Shown one piece after another: positions 1-4,969 of a stretch of 5,071 nucleotides of DNA. The DNA is from Pseudomonadota bacterium. Its GTDB lineage: Bacteria > Pseudomonadota > Gammaproteobacteria > Burkholderiales > Burkholderiaceae_D. The translations under genes were made by a program, and so were the position numbers. Within the stretch, counting starts at the first letter, position 1. Every line of letters begins with the position of its first letter. Under the pieces are notes generated by a model that saw only the letters and a program-made list of their open reading frames with translations, did no database searches and was not told the origin of the DNA. The DNA lies in NCBI GenBank assembly GCA_023416415.1, contig JAEZHR010000174.1:1-5071 (forward strand), written 5' to 3'.

Positions 1-19
1 TTCCGGGATTGCTTTTCAA

Positions 20-45
20 TCGCGTGCGTCACATGTGCGACGCGA
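20..45. repeat. Imperfect inverted repeat in left-end non-coding stretch
   Basis: TCGCGT at 20-25 is matched by ACGCGA at 40-45, with the 8-base palindrome CACATGTG at 30-37 between them. An alternative pairing, GCGTC 26-30 with GACGC 39-43, is also possible. No T-run follows on either strand, so it does not look like an intrinsic terminator. It could be a protein-binding site serving a gene left of the window. The rest of 1-160 holds an AT-rich patch (about 96-115) and short weak hairpins, but no gene I can support. Low confidence that the repeat is functional. Confidence 0.25.
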
Positions 46-165
46 GAATGAAATGGGGAAACGACAGCTTAAGATTTTGCGGTGAGGAACTGAACCAATA
101 ATTTTTTGGATCCTTATGCCTTTTCCGGCATTCACCTTCCTCGCAATCAATGCACTCAAAAGCAT

Positions 166-196
166 GAAAGCCGGTCGCCCGAAGGCGCCGGCTTTC
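166..196 (-). terminator. Second (distal) hairpin downstream of yeeE-like gene, likely terminator
   Basis: GAAAGCCGG at 166-174 pairs perfectly with CCGGCTTTC at 188-196. Inside, CGCC 176-179 pairs with GGCG 184-187 around a CGAA loop, leaving one unpaired T at 175. That gives a 13-bp stem with one bulge. Read on the minus strand the loop is C(UUCG)G, a known hyperstable tetraloop. On that strand it is followed by ATGC and then TTTT (161-158), a modest T-run. It lies about 50 bases past the yeeE-like stop codon, so it most plausibly ends minus-strand transcription. Confidence 0.65.
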
Positions 197-214
197 GAAT
201 CACAACATGACATG

Positions 215-236
215 TGCCGGCTCCGAAGAGCCGGCA
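215..236 (-). terminator. First (proximal) CUUCGG hairpin directly after yeeE-like stop
   Basis: TGCCGGCTC at 215-223 and GAGCCGGCA at 228-236 form a perfect 9-bp stem around CGAA (224-227). On the minus strand the loop reads C(UUCG)G. It starts 9 bases past the stop codon (246-248) of the yeeE-like gene. No T-run follows, so alone it is a weak intrinsic terminator. It may protect the 3' end of the mRNA or act together with the hairpin at 166-196. Confidence 0.55.
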
Positions 237-245
237 GTGCGGGCA

Positions 246-1433
246 TCAGCCCAGGTGAGCGAAGCGCTTGCGCAGCCACCAGCCTGCAACGAGGCCGATG
301 CTGCAGAACAGGGCAAACACCCAGCCCGACACGGCCGCGGCCATGATGCCGGACAGCAGCGTGCCCACGGTGCAGCCCAGTGCGATCATGCCGCCCCAGC
401 CCATCAACACGCCGCCGGAAAATGCGCGACCCAGTTCCGCCAGCGTGGGAATGCGAACCGAAAAATCACGCGCCGACACGGCTGCAGCAAACGATCCCAG
501 CACGAGGCCCAGCACGAACAAGCCGTTGTTGGACCACAGCGTTTCCTTGATGACGGTCGCGCAGCCGCGCAGCGTATCCAGACCTTCCAGGCGCGCAGGC
601 AGCAAGCCTGCCTGGTCCGCACCGGTCCGCGCAAGGCTGCCGAGTTCGGCCGTCACGCCCAGCGGCGCGACGCGCAGATAGGCGACCACACCGAGCGCAC
701 CGACGAGAATGCCGCCCACGTAAGTCGGCCAGCGGCGCTCCCACCAGGGCGTGTCCGCGCTTTGCGGCGCCGGCTGGCGATGCGCGCGCCACAGCAATGC
801 GGCCAGTGCGGCGAGCAGGCCCAGTTGCAGCAGCAGGGAGCCGTCGTAGCCGAGATGATGCGGCAGCCAGAGCACCGGTGCTTCCTGCATCGTCTGGAGA
901 TAGAGCGTATTCCAGCTTGCGAAGCCGAGCACGAAGCCTATCAGGGCGCCAAGCAGGGCAACCGGCGCGCTCAGCAGGCCTTCACCGAAGCGGTACAGCT
1001 GCGCGCTGATGCAGGAACCCGCGATGGCCATGCCGAAGCCGAAGCTCAAGGCCCCAAGCGCGAGCACCCAGCTGACCGGCCCGATGTGCGCGGTCGGCGG
1101 CAAGCGGCCGAGAGCCGGCTCGGGCAGGAAGGCGCCATAGACCAGGTGATAGCCGACGGTGCCGACCGCAAGCGCGGCGAGCAGACCGAGCAGACCGCGT
1201 GCATCGCGGGTTTCAATGAAATCGCGGCTGACGCAGTAGAAGCAGAAGCGCGAACGCTGCAGCAGCACACCGAATGCCAGGCCCAGCCACAACGACAGGG
1301 CCAGCTCGCGACCGCCTGCAAGCGGGTACAGATCACCGGAAAAAAGATACAGGCCCGCGACGACCACGACTGCGGGCAGCAAGCGGGACCAGGGAGGGAA
1401 AGCGGGCGTTGCAACGCCAAGAATGGCTGACAT
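246..1433 (-). CDS. YeeE/YedE-family sulfur transport membrane protein (thiosulfate-uptake TsuA-like)
   Basis: The protein has 395 residues and is very hydrophobic, with many membrane segments (for example about 17-35, 44-60, 80-100, 120-145, 155-175, 200-215, 236-255, 303-320, 338-362 and 368-386). Three cysteine motifs typical of the YeeE/YedE (DUF395) family are visible: QRSRFCFYC (C64, C67), AGSCISAQLYR (C141) and ALGCTVGTLLSG (C354). In the TsuA thiosulfate transporter of this family, conserved pore cysteines carry thiosulfate across the inner membrane. Extra cysteines occur at 291 and 377. The length fits a complete member. I chose the ATG at 1433 because the family-like hydrophobic N-terminus begins there. 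The open frame runs upstream to 1637, but that would put a soluble arginine-rich tail inside the rhodanese gene. The ribosome site is weak (AGG seven bases before ATG). The gene follows the rhodanese by 77 bases that contain a terminator. Thiosulfate is the best substrate guess; another sulfur or selenium species is possible. Confidence 0.88.
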   Translation of the reverse strand: MSAILGVATPAFPPWSRLLPAVVVVAGLYLFSGDLYPLAGGRELALSLWLGLAFGVLLQRSRFCFYCVSRDFIETRDARGLLGLLAALAVGTVGYHLVYGAFLPEPALGRLPPTAHIGPVSWVLALGALSFGFGMAIAGSCISAQLYRFGEGLLSAPVALLGALIGFVLGFASWNTLYLQTMQEAPVLWLPHHLGYDGSLLLQLGLLAALAALLWRAHRQPAPQSADTPWWERRWPTYVGGILVGALGVVAYLRVAPLGVTAELGSLARTGADQAGLLPARLEGLDTLRGCATVIKETLWSNNGLFVLGLVLGSFAAAVSARDFSVRIPTLAELGRAFSGGVLMGWGGMIALGCTVGTLLSGIMAAAVSGWVFALFCSIGLVAGWWLRKRFAHLG

Positions 1434-1445
1434 GTTCGAACCTGT

Positions 1446-1478
1446 AAAAACAAAAAACCGGCGGTGAGACACCGCCGG
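1446..1478 (-). terminator. Strong intrinsic terminator between rhodanese and yeeE-like gene
   Basis: CCGGCGGTG (1458-1466) and CACCGCCGG (1470-1478) form a perfect 9-bp stem with a 3-base loop. On the minus strand the stem is followed at once by TTTTTTGTTTTT (1457-1446). This is a near-ideal Rho-independent terminator for transcripts from the rhodanese gene. It has no T-run in the plus direction, so it is unidirectional. The T-run ends three bases before the likely yeeE-like ribosome site (CCT on plus, 1441-1443). Transcripts stopped here would therefore lack the downstream start region. Confidence 0.9.
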
Positions 1479-1510
1479 GAAGAGATGGGAGAACGAAGTG
1501 AAACGTATGC

Positions 1511-2425
1511 TTACTTGCCGCCCCACACGGTGCCGGCAGGATTGTTGATCGGTACGCCGACGGTGTTGCCGTACTCGGTCCAGGAGCCGTCGTAGTTGCG
1601 CACGTCGTAACCCAGCAGCTTCTTCAGGGCGAACCACGTATGGCTGGAACGCTCGCCGATGCGGCAGTAGGTGATGACGGGCTTGCTGCCGTCCACGCCG
1701 ACTGCGGCGTAGATCTTCTTCAGCTCATCGACGGACTTGAAGGTACCGTCGGCGGCAACAGCCTGCCCCCAGGGAACATTGACCGCACCCGGAACGTGAC
1801 CGGCACGCACCGCCAGTTCCTGCACGCCGGCCGGCGCAAAGACCTTGCCGTTGTACTCATCGGCAGAGCGGATGTCGACCAGGGCGACGTCCTTCTTTTC
1901 CACCGCTGCCACCACGTCGGACAGACGGGCACGCAGCGTCGCATCGGCAGCGCCGACCTTGATGTTGCCGGCGGCCGGCTGCTTGGCGATCGGCGTCAGC
2001 GGACGGCCTTCCGCCTCCCACTTCTTGCGGCCGCCATCGAGCAGCTTCACGTTCTTGACCTTGTAGACGTCAAACACCCATGCGCCCCAGGCGGCGAACC
2101 AGTTGTTGTTGTCGCCGTAGAGAATGATGGTGCTGTCGTCTGACACGCCTGCCTTGCGCAGCAGCTGTTCGAAGTTCTTCTGGCCGACGATATCCCGACG
2201 CACGGTATCCACCAGATCGGTGTGCCAGGCGAAATTCACCGCGCCCGGAATGTGTCCGCGCTCAAAGACGCCCGGCGTGACACTGACTTCGATGACACGC
2301 AGCTTCGGATCGTTGAGATTCTTTTCCAGCCAGTCGGTGGTGACCAGATAAGGGGACGAGCTGGCAAATGCGGGGGCTGCGACCAGGATGCCCAGGAGCA
2401 GACCCAGTTTCTTCAGGATGTTCAT
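1511..2425 (-). CDS. Exported two-domain rhodanese (thiosulfate sulfurtransferase)
   Basis: The protein has 304 residues. Residues 1-21 form a Sec signal peptide: MNILKK, then a hydrophobic stretch, then AFA before SSSP. It should therefore act in the periplasm. Two rhodanese domains follow, at about 25-145 and 165-295. Each has the family's GH(I/V)PGA motif (57-62 and 209-214). The catalytic loop is in the second domain, YCRIGERSS with C254, the cysteine that would carry the persulfide. The equivalent place in the first domain is an aspartate (D105 in LYGDNNNW), as usual for the inactive N-domain. The C-terminal YDGSWTEYG (278-286) is also typical. The CRIGERSSHTWF loop is, from memory, like mycobacterial CysA2/CysA3-type thiosulfate sulfurtransferases and unlike the CG(S/T)GVTA loop of mercaptopyruvate sulfurtransferases. 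The start is set by GAGGAG (plus 2435-2440), nine bases before ATG. It is first in a minus-strand pair with the yeeE-like gene. Substrate preference is inferred. Confidence 0.93.
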   Translation of the reverse strand: MNILKKLGLLLGILVAAPAFASSSPYLVTTDWLEKNLNDPKLRVIEVSVTPGVFERGHIPGAVNFAWHTDLVDTVRRDIVGQKNFEQLLRKAGVSDDSTIILYGDNNNWFAAWGAWVFDVYKVKNVKLLDGGRKKWEAEGRPLTPIAKQPAAGNIKVGAADATLRARLSDVVAAVEKKDVALVDIRSADEYNGKVFAPAGVQELAVRAGHVPGAVNVPWGQAVAADGTFKSVDELKKIYAAVGVDGSKPVITYCRIGERSSHTWFALKKLLGYDVRNYDGSWTEYGNTVGVPINNPAGTVWGGK

Positions 2426-2452
2426 GTTGGTTTTCTCCTCGTGATGAGGACT

Positions 2453-2500
2453 GAACTATTCCATATGCATGGGGTCAAGCAGAACTATTTTATTTGCAAG
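2453..2500. repeat. Imperfect 19-base direct repeat, two copies 29 bases apart
   Basis: Copy one at 2453-2471 and copy two at 2482-2500 share GAACTATT, then two variable bases, AT, one variable base, TGCA, one variable base and G. Fifteen of 19 positions are identical. Both lie in the AT-rich part of the divergent intergenic region, within 75 bases of the rhodanese start. A short partial copy of the left part (GAACTCTTT) begins at 2525. This could be a tandem regulator site or chance similarity in an AT-rich island. Confidence 0.4.
2487..2492 (-). promoter_or_regulatory. Candidate -10 element for the rhodanese gene
   Basis: On the minus strand this reads TAAAAT, five of six matches to the sigma-70 -10 consensus, 61 bases before the rhodanese ATG. 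No good -35 hexamer lies 16-18 bases upstream. The place where it would sit overlaps the inverted repeat at 2505-2522. A second -35-like hexamer, TTGACC (plus 2473-2478), has no good -10 partner. The missing -35 fits an activator-dependent promoter, but that is inference. Confidence 0.3.
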
Positions 2501-2504
2501 CCCT

Positions 2505-2522
2505 TATGCAAAAAATTGCATA
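2505..2522. promoter_or_regulatory. Perfect 7-base inverted repeat, operator-like
   Basis: TATGCAA at 2505-2511 and TTGCATA at 2516-2522 are exact reverse complements separated by AAAA. Related half-sites occur nearby: TTGCAA at 2494-2499 and TATGCAT at 2464-2470. The element lies between two divergent genes and overlaps the expected -35 area of the rhodanese promoter. Size, symmetry and place fit a dimeric transcription-factor site. I cannot name the regulator. A hairpin in RNA is possible but would be AT-rich and weak. Confidence 0.45.
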
Positions 2523-2529
2523 TAGAACT

Positions 2530-2670
2530 CTTTCGCGCGGCCGCGCCCGAGCCAGGAATGCGCCCGGAAGGGACGCTGCGCACGAAGAGTCGCCGGTACC
2601 TCATCCCGAAGACGAGGAAGAGCCGGGCCGCCTGCACCACGGCGATACCGATCGCCATCGGGCATGAGCG
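2530..2670. other. GC-rich leader of the permease with unexplained coding-like composition
   Basis: This stretch separates the AT-rich promoter island from the permease start. No gene here is convincing, but two small frames cover it. On the minus strand, ATG at 2658 to a stop at 2485-2487 gives 57 residues with a hydrophobic start (MAIGIAVVQAARLFLVF). By hand count over 45 codons, its third positions are about 87% GC against about 67% and 58% at first and second positions. That is the order expected of a true gene in this genome. It has no Shine-Dalgarno. On the plus strand, ATG at 2506 to TGA at 2665-2667 gives 53 residues in the permease frame, ending three bases before the permease ATG. 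It is acidic and histidine-rich late on and also lacks a ribosome site. It may be a gene remnant, a small protein or plain leader. Confidence 0.3.
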
Positions 2671-4068
2671 ATGAGTCTGTTTCGCACCAAGAACATCGAC
2701 GCCATGCTCGCGGTTGCCCGCGATGATGGCCTGAAGAAGGTGCTGGGTCCACTGGACCTGGTGATGATGGGCATCGGCGCGATCGTCGGCACCGGCATCT
2801 TCGTGCTCACCGGTACCGGCGCGCTGACGGCAGGCCCTGCCCTGACGCTGTCATTTCTCATCGCGGCCATCGCTTGCGGGCTGGCCGCATTGTGCTATGC
2901 CGAATTCGCCTCGGCGATACCGGTGTCGGGCTCCATCTACACCTACAGCTATGCCACGCTGGGCGAAATCGTCGCGTGGATGATCGGCTGGGATCTGCTG
3001 GTCGAATACGGCCTGGCGACGTCGGCCGTGTCGGTCGGATGGTCGGGGTATTTCCAGTCGCTGATAGCCGGATTCGGATTGAGATTGCCGGTCGCGCTGA
3101 GCGCTGCGCCGGGCGCCGTGCCGGGTATCGAAACAATAGTGAACCTGCCGGCCTTCCTGATCATGCTGATCATCACGTGGGTGGTTTCCTATGGCGTTCG
3201 CGAGTCCGCGCGCATCACCAATCTGATGGGCGCCATCAAGCTCGCGGTCGTGCTGCTGTTCATTGCCGTGGGGGTCTGGTATGTGCAGCCGGCCAACTGG
3301 CAACCGTTTGCGCCCTTCGGCGCCACCGGCGTGTTCAGTGCAGCGGCACTGGTCTTTTTCGCCTTCATCGGTTTCGATGCCGTCTGTTCCGCAGCCGAGG
3401 AAGTGCGCAATCCCCCGCGCGATCTGCCCATCGGCATCATTGGCTCATTGGCCGTGTGCGCAGTGCTGTACGTGGCGGTGGCCGCGATCATGACGGGCAT
3501 CGTGCCGTATCAGAGCTTCGCTGGCGTCGATCATCCGGTCTCGCTGGCGCTGCAGCTGGCGGGCCAGACATGGGTGGCGGGCTTCGTGGATCTGGGAGCG
3601 ATTGTCGGCATGACCACGGTGATTCTTGTGATGACCTATGCGCAGACCCGGATCATCTTTGCGATGTCGCGCGACGGGTTGCTGCCCGAGCGACTTTCAT
3701 CGGTGCATCCGGTGCACGCCACGCCCTACTTCGCGACGTGGACCGTGGGCCTCGTGTTTGCAACGATTGCGGCGTTCGTGCCTCTGAGCGTACTGGCCGA
3801 GCTGATCAACATCGGCACGCTTGCCGCCTTTACCCTGGTATCCATTGCCGTGCTGGTGCTGCGCCGCACGCACCCTCACCTGCCGCGCCCCTTCCGCTGT
3901 CCCGGCGGGCCGGTCGTGCCGTTGCTGTCGGTCTGCTTCTGTGTCTTCCTGATGGCCCATTTGAGCGCATCGACATGGAGGGCCTTCCTGATCTGGCTGG
4001 CGCTGGGACTGGCCGTTTATTTCCTGTATGCGCGACGTCATGCCGTCTTGCACAACCACGGCGGCTGA
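2671..4068 (+). CDS. APC-superfamily amino-acid permease (cationic amino acid transporter type)
   Basis: The protein has 465 residues and about 12 membrane segments. It is an inner-membrane transporter expected to take up amino acids with protons. Family marks in order: the N-terminal MSLFRTKNID typical of this group; GIGAIVGTGIFVLTG (34-48), the broken first helix that binds the substrate backbone; VEYGLATSAVSVGWSGYF (111-128), characteristic of the CAT branch; FFAFIGFDAVCSAAEEVRNPPRDLP (229-253), around the sixth helix; RIIFAMSRDGLLPE (327-340); and RPFRCPGGPVVPLLS (406-420) before the last helices. Length is normal and I see no frameshift. The start at 2671 is the first ATG after an in-frame TGA at 2665-2667, so it cannot be extended. 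No clear Shine-Dalgarno precedes it. It is divergent from the rhodanese and convergent with the RidA-like gene, so it is probably a single-gene unit. Substrate cannot be read from sequence; YfnA-like permeases are the nearest type I recall. Confidence 0.9.
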   Translation: MSLFRTKNIDAMLAVARDDGLKKVLGPLDLVMMGIGAIVGTGIFVLTGTGALTAGPALTLSFLIAAIACGLAALCYAEFASAIPVSGSIYTYSYATLGEIVAWMIGWDLLVEYGLATSAVSVGWSGYFQSLIAGFGLRLPVALSAAPGAVPGIETIVNLPAFLIMLIITWVVSYGVRESARITNLMGAIKLAVVLLFIAVGVWYVQPANWQPFAPFGATGVFSAAALVFFAFIGFDAVCSAAEEVRNPPRDLPIGIIGSLAVCAVLYVAVAAIMTGIVPYQSFAGVDHPVSLALQLAGQTWVAGFVDLGAIVGMTTVILVMTYAQTRIIFAMSRDGLLPERLSSVHPVHATPYFATWTVGLVFATIAAFVPLSVLAELINIGTLAAFTLVSIAVLVLRRTHPHLPRPFRCPGGPVVPLLSVCFCVFLMAHLSASTWRAFLIWLALGLAVYFLYARRHAVLHNHGG

Positions 4069-4087
4069 AGCGTGACCAACGGTAGGC

Positions 4088-4108
4088 GGCGGCACGGGCC
4101 TGCCCGCC
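4088..4108. other. Weak hairpin between convergent genes
   Basis: GGCGGC at 4088-4093 can pair with GCC 4102-4104 and GCC 4106-4108, with one bulged C and an eight-base loop. It fills most of the 44-base gap between the permease stop and the end of the minus-strand RidA-like gene. Neither strand has a T-run, so it is at best a poor intrinsic terminator serving both convergent transcripts. Confidence 0.2.
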
Positions 4109-4112
4109 ATGT

Positions 4113-4865
4113 TCAGGCCGTCACCCGCTCCACATGGACACCGCGACAGTCCATCTCATACTCGAATTCGACGACCGGCGGCCGGACGAAATGCCAGGTG
4201 AACCCATGAGGCAGCGCACCGCGCGCCGCCATCTCCTGCGCGATGAACGGATGGATGTCGTGCACCGTGTAGACCTGGGCGCCAGTGCTGTCGGCCCAGC
4301 CAAAGCCGAGGGCCGCCATGCGGCGTTCCATTTCTTCCAGCACCCAGCGCACTTTCAGCCGCAGCCCTTCCTCGGAGATATCTCCGCGCCGCACGATGTG
4401 GTCGCGGTAATTGCCCTTGCCTTCCGGCGCCTCGGCGCTGCCGGAGATGACAAACGAGGGCCTGGCAACGGGGTCGGCCACGGTAAAGGAGAAGGCATAG
4501 AAACTTGGCGTGGCCGGCGGTGCAAGCGCGGGGCAGACATTGCTGCGTGCCACGGGATTGGTCTGCCCGTCGAACAGGCCCCAGCGCGCAAGCGTGCCGG
4601 TATAGATCCGGTTGAAGGCTTCAAATCCGGCTTCATCGAAGGGAGCGGGCGAGCGCAGTTCGCAGGCGCAAAATGCCGTCAGCGGACGGCCGGCGGCACG
4701 GATGATCGCCTCTGCCTGACGAAAGCCTTCGTCGAGCGCAAGCGGCCGCGCGAACCGGACGCGTTCGATACGGTAGCCCGGTTCGGCGGCAACGCCGCCC
4801 GAGTACTGGAACACGCCGGGAACGAAACGGAAATTGCCGGGTGCGAAGAGCGTTGCGCTGGACAT
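4113..4865 (-). CDS. Two-halved RidA-like protein, putative CnbZ-type aminomuconate deaminase
   Basis: The protein has 250 residues, with no signal peptide or membrane segment, so it is cytoplasmic. It reads as two RidA/YjgF-like halves. In the first (about 10-128), FRQAEAIIRAAGR (48-60) fits the family's first helix, FNRIYTGTL (84-92) the second, and NPVARSNVCPALAPP (103-117) the segment with the ligand-binding arginine (R107). In the second (about 137-248), FVISGSAE opens like the family's first strands, then RGDIS (160-164), a helix VLEEMERRMAALG (175-187), VYTVHDI (198-204) and a closing strand VVEFEYEM (231-238). RidA relatives hydrolyse enamines/imines; some act as 2-aminomuconate deaminases. 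From memory the overall pattern matches betaproteobacterial proteins named CnbZ, 2-amino-5-chloromuconate deaminase; I did not verify this. The start is fixed by AAGGAG (ctcctt at 4873-4878), seven bases before ATG. It lies 104 bases after the stop of an amidohydrolase gene on the same strand. The gene call is firm; the reaction is tentative. Confidence 0.78.
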   Translation of the reverse strand: MSSATLFAPGNFRFVPGVFQYSGGVAAEPGYRIERVRFARPLALDEGFRQAEAIIRAAGRPLTAFCACELRSPAPFDEAGFEAFNRIYTGTLARWGLFDGQTNPVARSNVCPALAPPATPSFYAFSFTVADPVARPSFVISGSAEAPEGKGNYRDHIVRRGDISEEGLRLKVRWVLEEMERRMAALGFGWADSTGAQVYTVHDIHPFIAQEMAARGALPHGFTWHFVRPPVVEFEYEMDCRGVHVERVTA

Positions 4866-4913
4866 CCTTGTTCTCCTTATTGAACAGTGCGGGCAAATCG
4901 GGCATGAACAACG

Positions 4914-4960
4914 GTCGCGCGAACGCAGCGACTTGGCGACGCTGCGACGTTGTGCGCGAC
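4914..4960 (-). repeat. Long two-tier inverted repeat between amidohydrolase and RidA-like gene
   Basis: GTCGCGC (4914-4920) pairs with GCGCGAC (4954-4960), and inside it CGCAGCG (4924-4930) pairs with CGCTGCG (4940-4946) around a nine-base loop. An internal loop of three against seven bases separates the two 7-bp stems. It occupies the middle of the 104-base gap on the minus strand. It starts about 10 bases after the amidohydrolase stop and ends about 35 bases before the RidA-like ribosome site. No T-run follows, so it is more likely an mRNA stability or partial-termination element than a full terminator. Confidence 0.5.
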
Positions 4961-4969
4961 TGACCGGGC

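Noticed and set aside
116..346. Plus-strand 76-codon frame starting at 116
   Set aside because: It runs through both terminator hairpins and into the end of the yeeE-like gene. It has no ribosome site and no plausible product.
207..1430. 407-codon plus-strand open frame opposite the yeeE-like gene
   Set aside because: It is rich in Q, A, R, H and E with no family features, as expected of the antisense of a GC-rich membrane-protein gene. The minus-strand frame has clear membrane segments and cysteine motifs.
1434..1637. Upstream extension of the yeeE-like frame to an ATG at 1637 (68 extra residues)
   Set aside because: The extension is arginine-rich and soluble, crosses the intergenic terminator and overlaps the rhodanese coding region. 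The hydrophobic protein starts naturally at 1433.
2494..2526. Plus-strand sigma-70 promoter for the permease (TTGCAA at 2494 with TATAGA at 2521)
   Set aside because: The spacer is 21 bases, too long for a normal sigma-70 promoter, and TATAGA matches the -10 only partly. I also tried a sigma-54 -24/-12 reading on the minus strand, and its spacing is off by one.
2535..2546. 12-base palindrome GCGCGGCCGCGC upstream of the permease
   Set aside because: Simple G/C palindromes of this kind are common in GC-rich DNA, and no partner repeat or T-run gives it a role.
2664..2726. Out-of-phase ATG at 2664 (20 codons) overlapping the permease start
   Set aside because: Short, arginine/histidine-rich, no ribosome site; it arises from the ATGAGCGATGAG context and is probably chance.
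2874..4085. 403-codon plus-strand frame overlapping the permease in another phase
   Set aside because: It is an arginine/glycine/histidine-rich shadow. The permease frame carries all the conserved APC motifs.
4134..4883. 249-codon plus-strand frame opposite the RidA-like gene
   Set aside because: No recognisable motif and no ribosome site, and composition typical of an antisense shadow. The minus-strand gene has a good Shine-Dalgarno and family-like segments.
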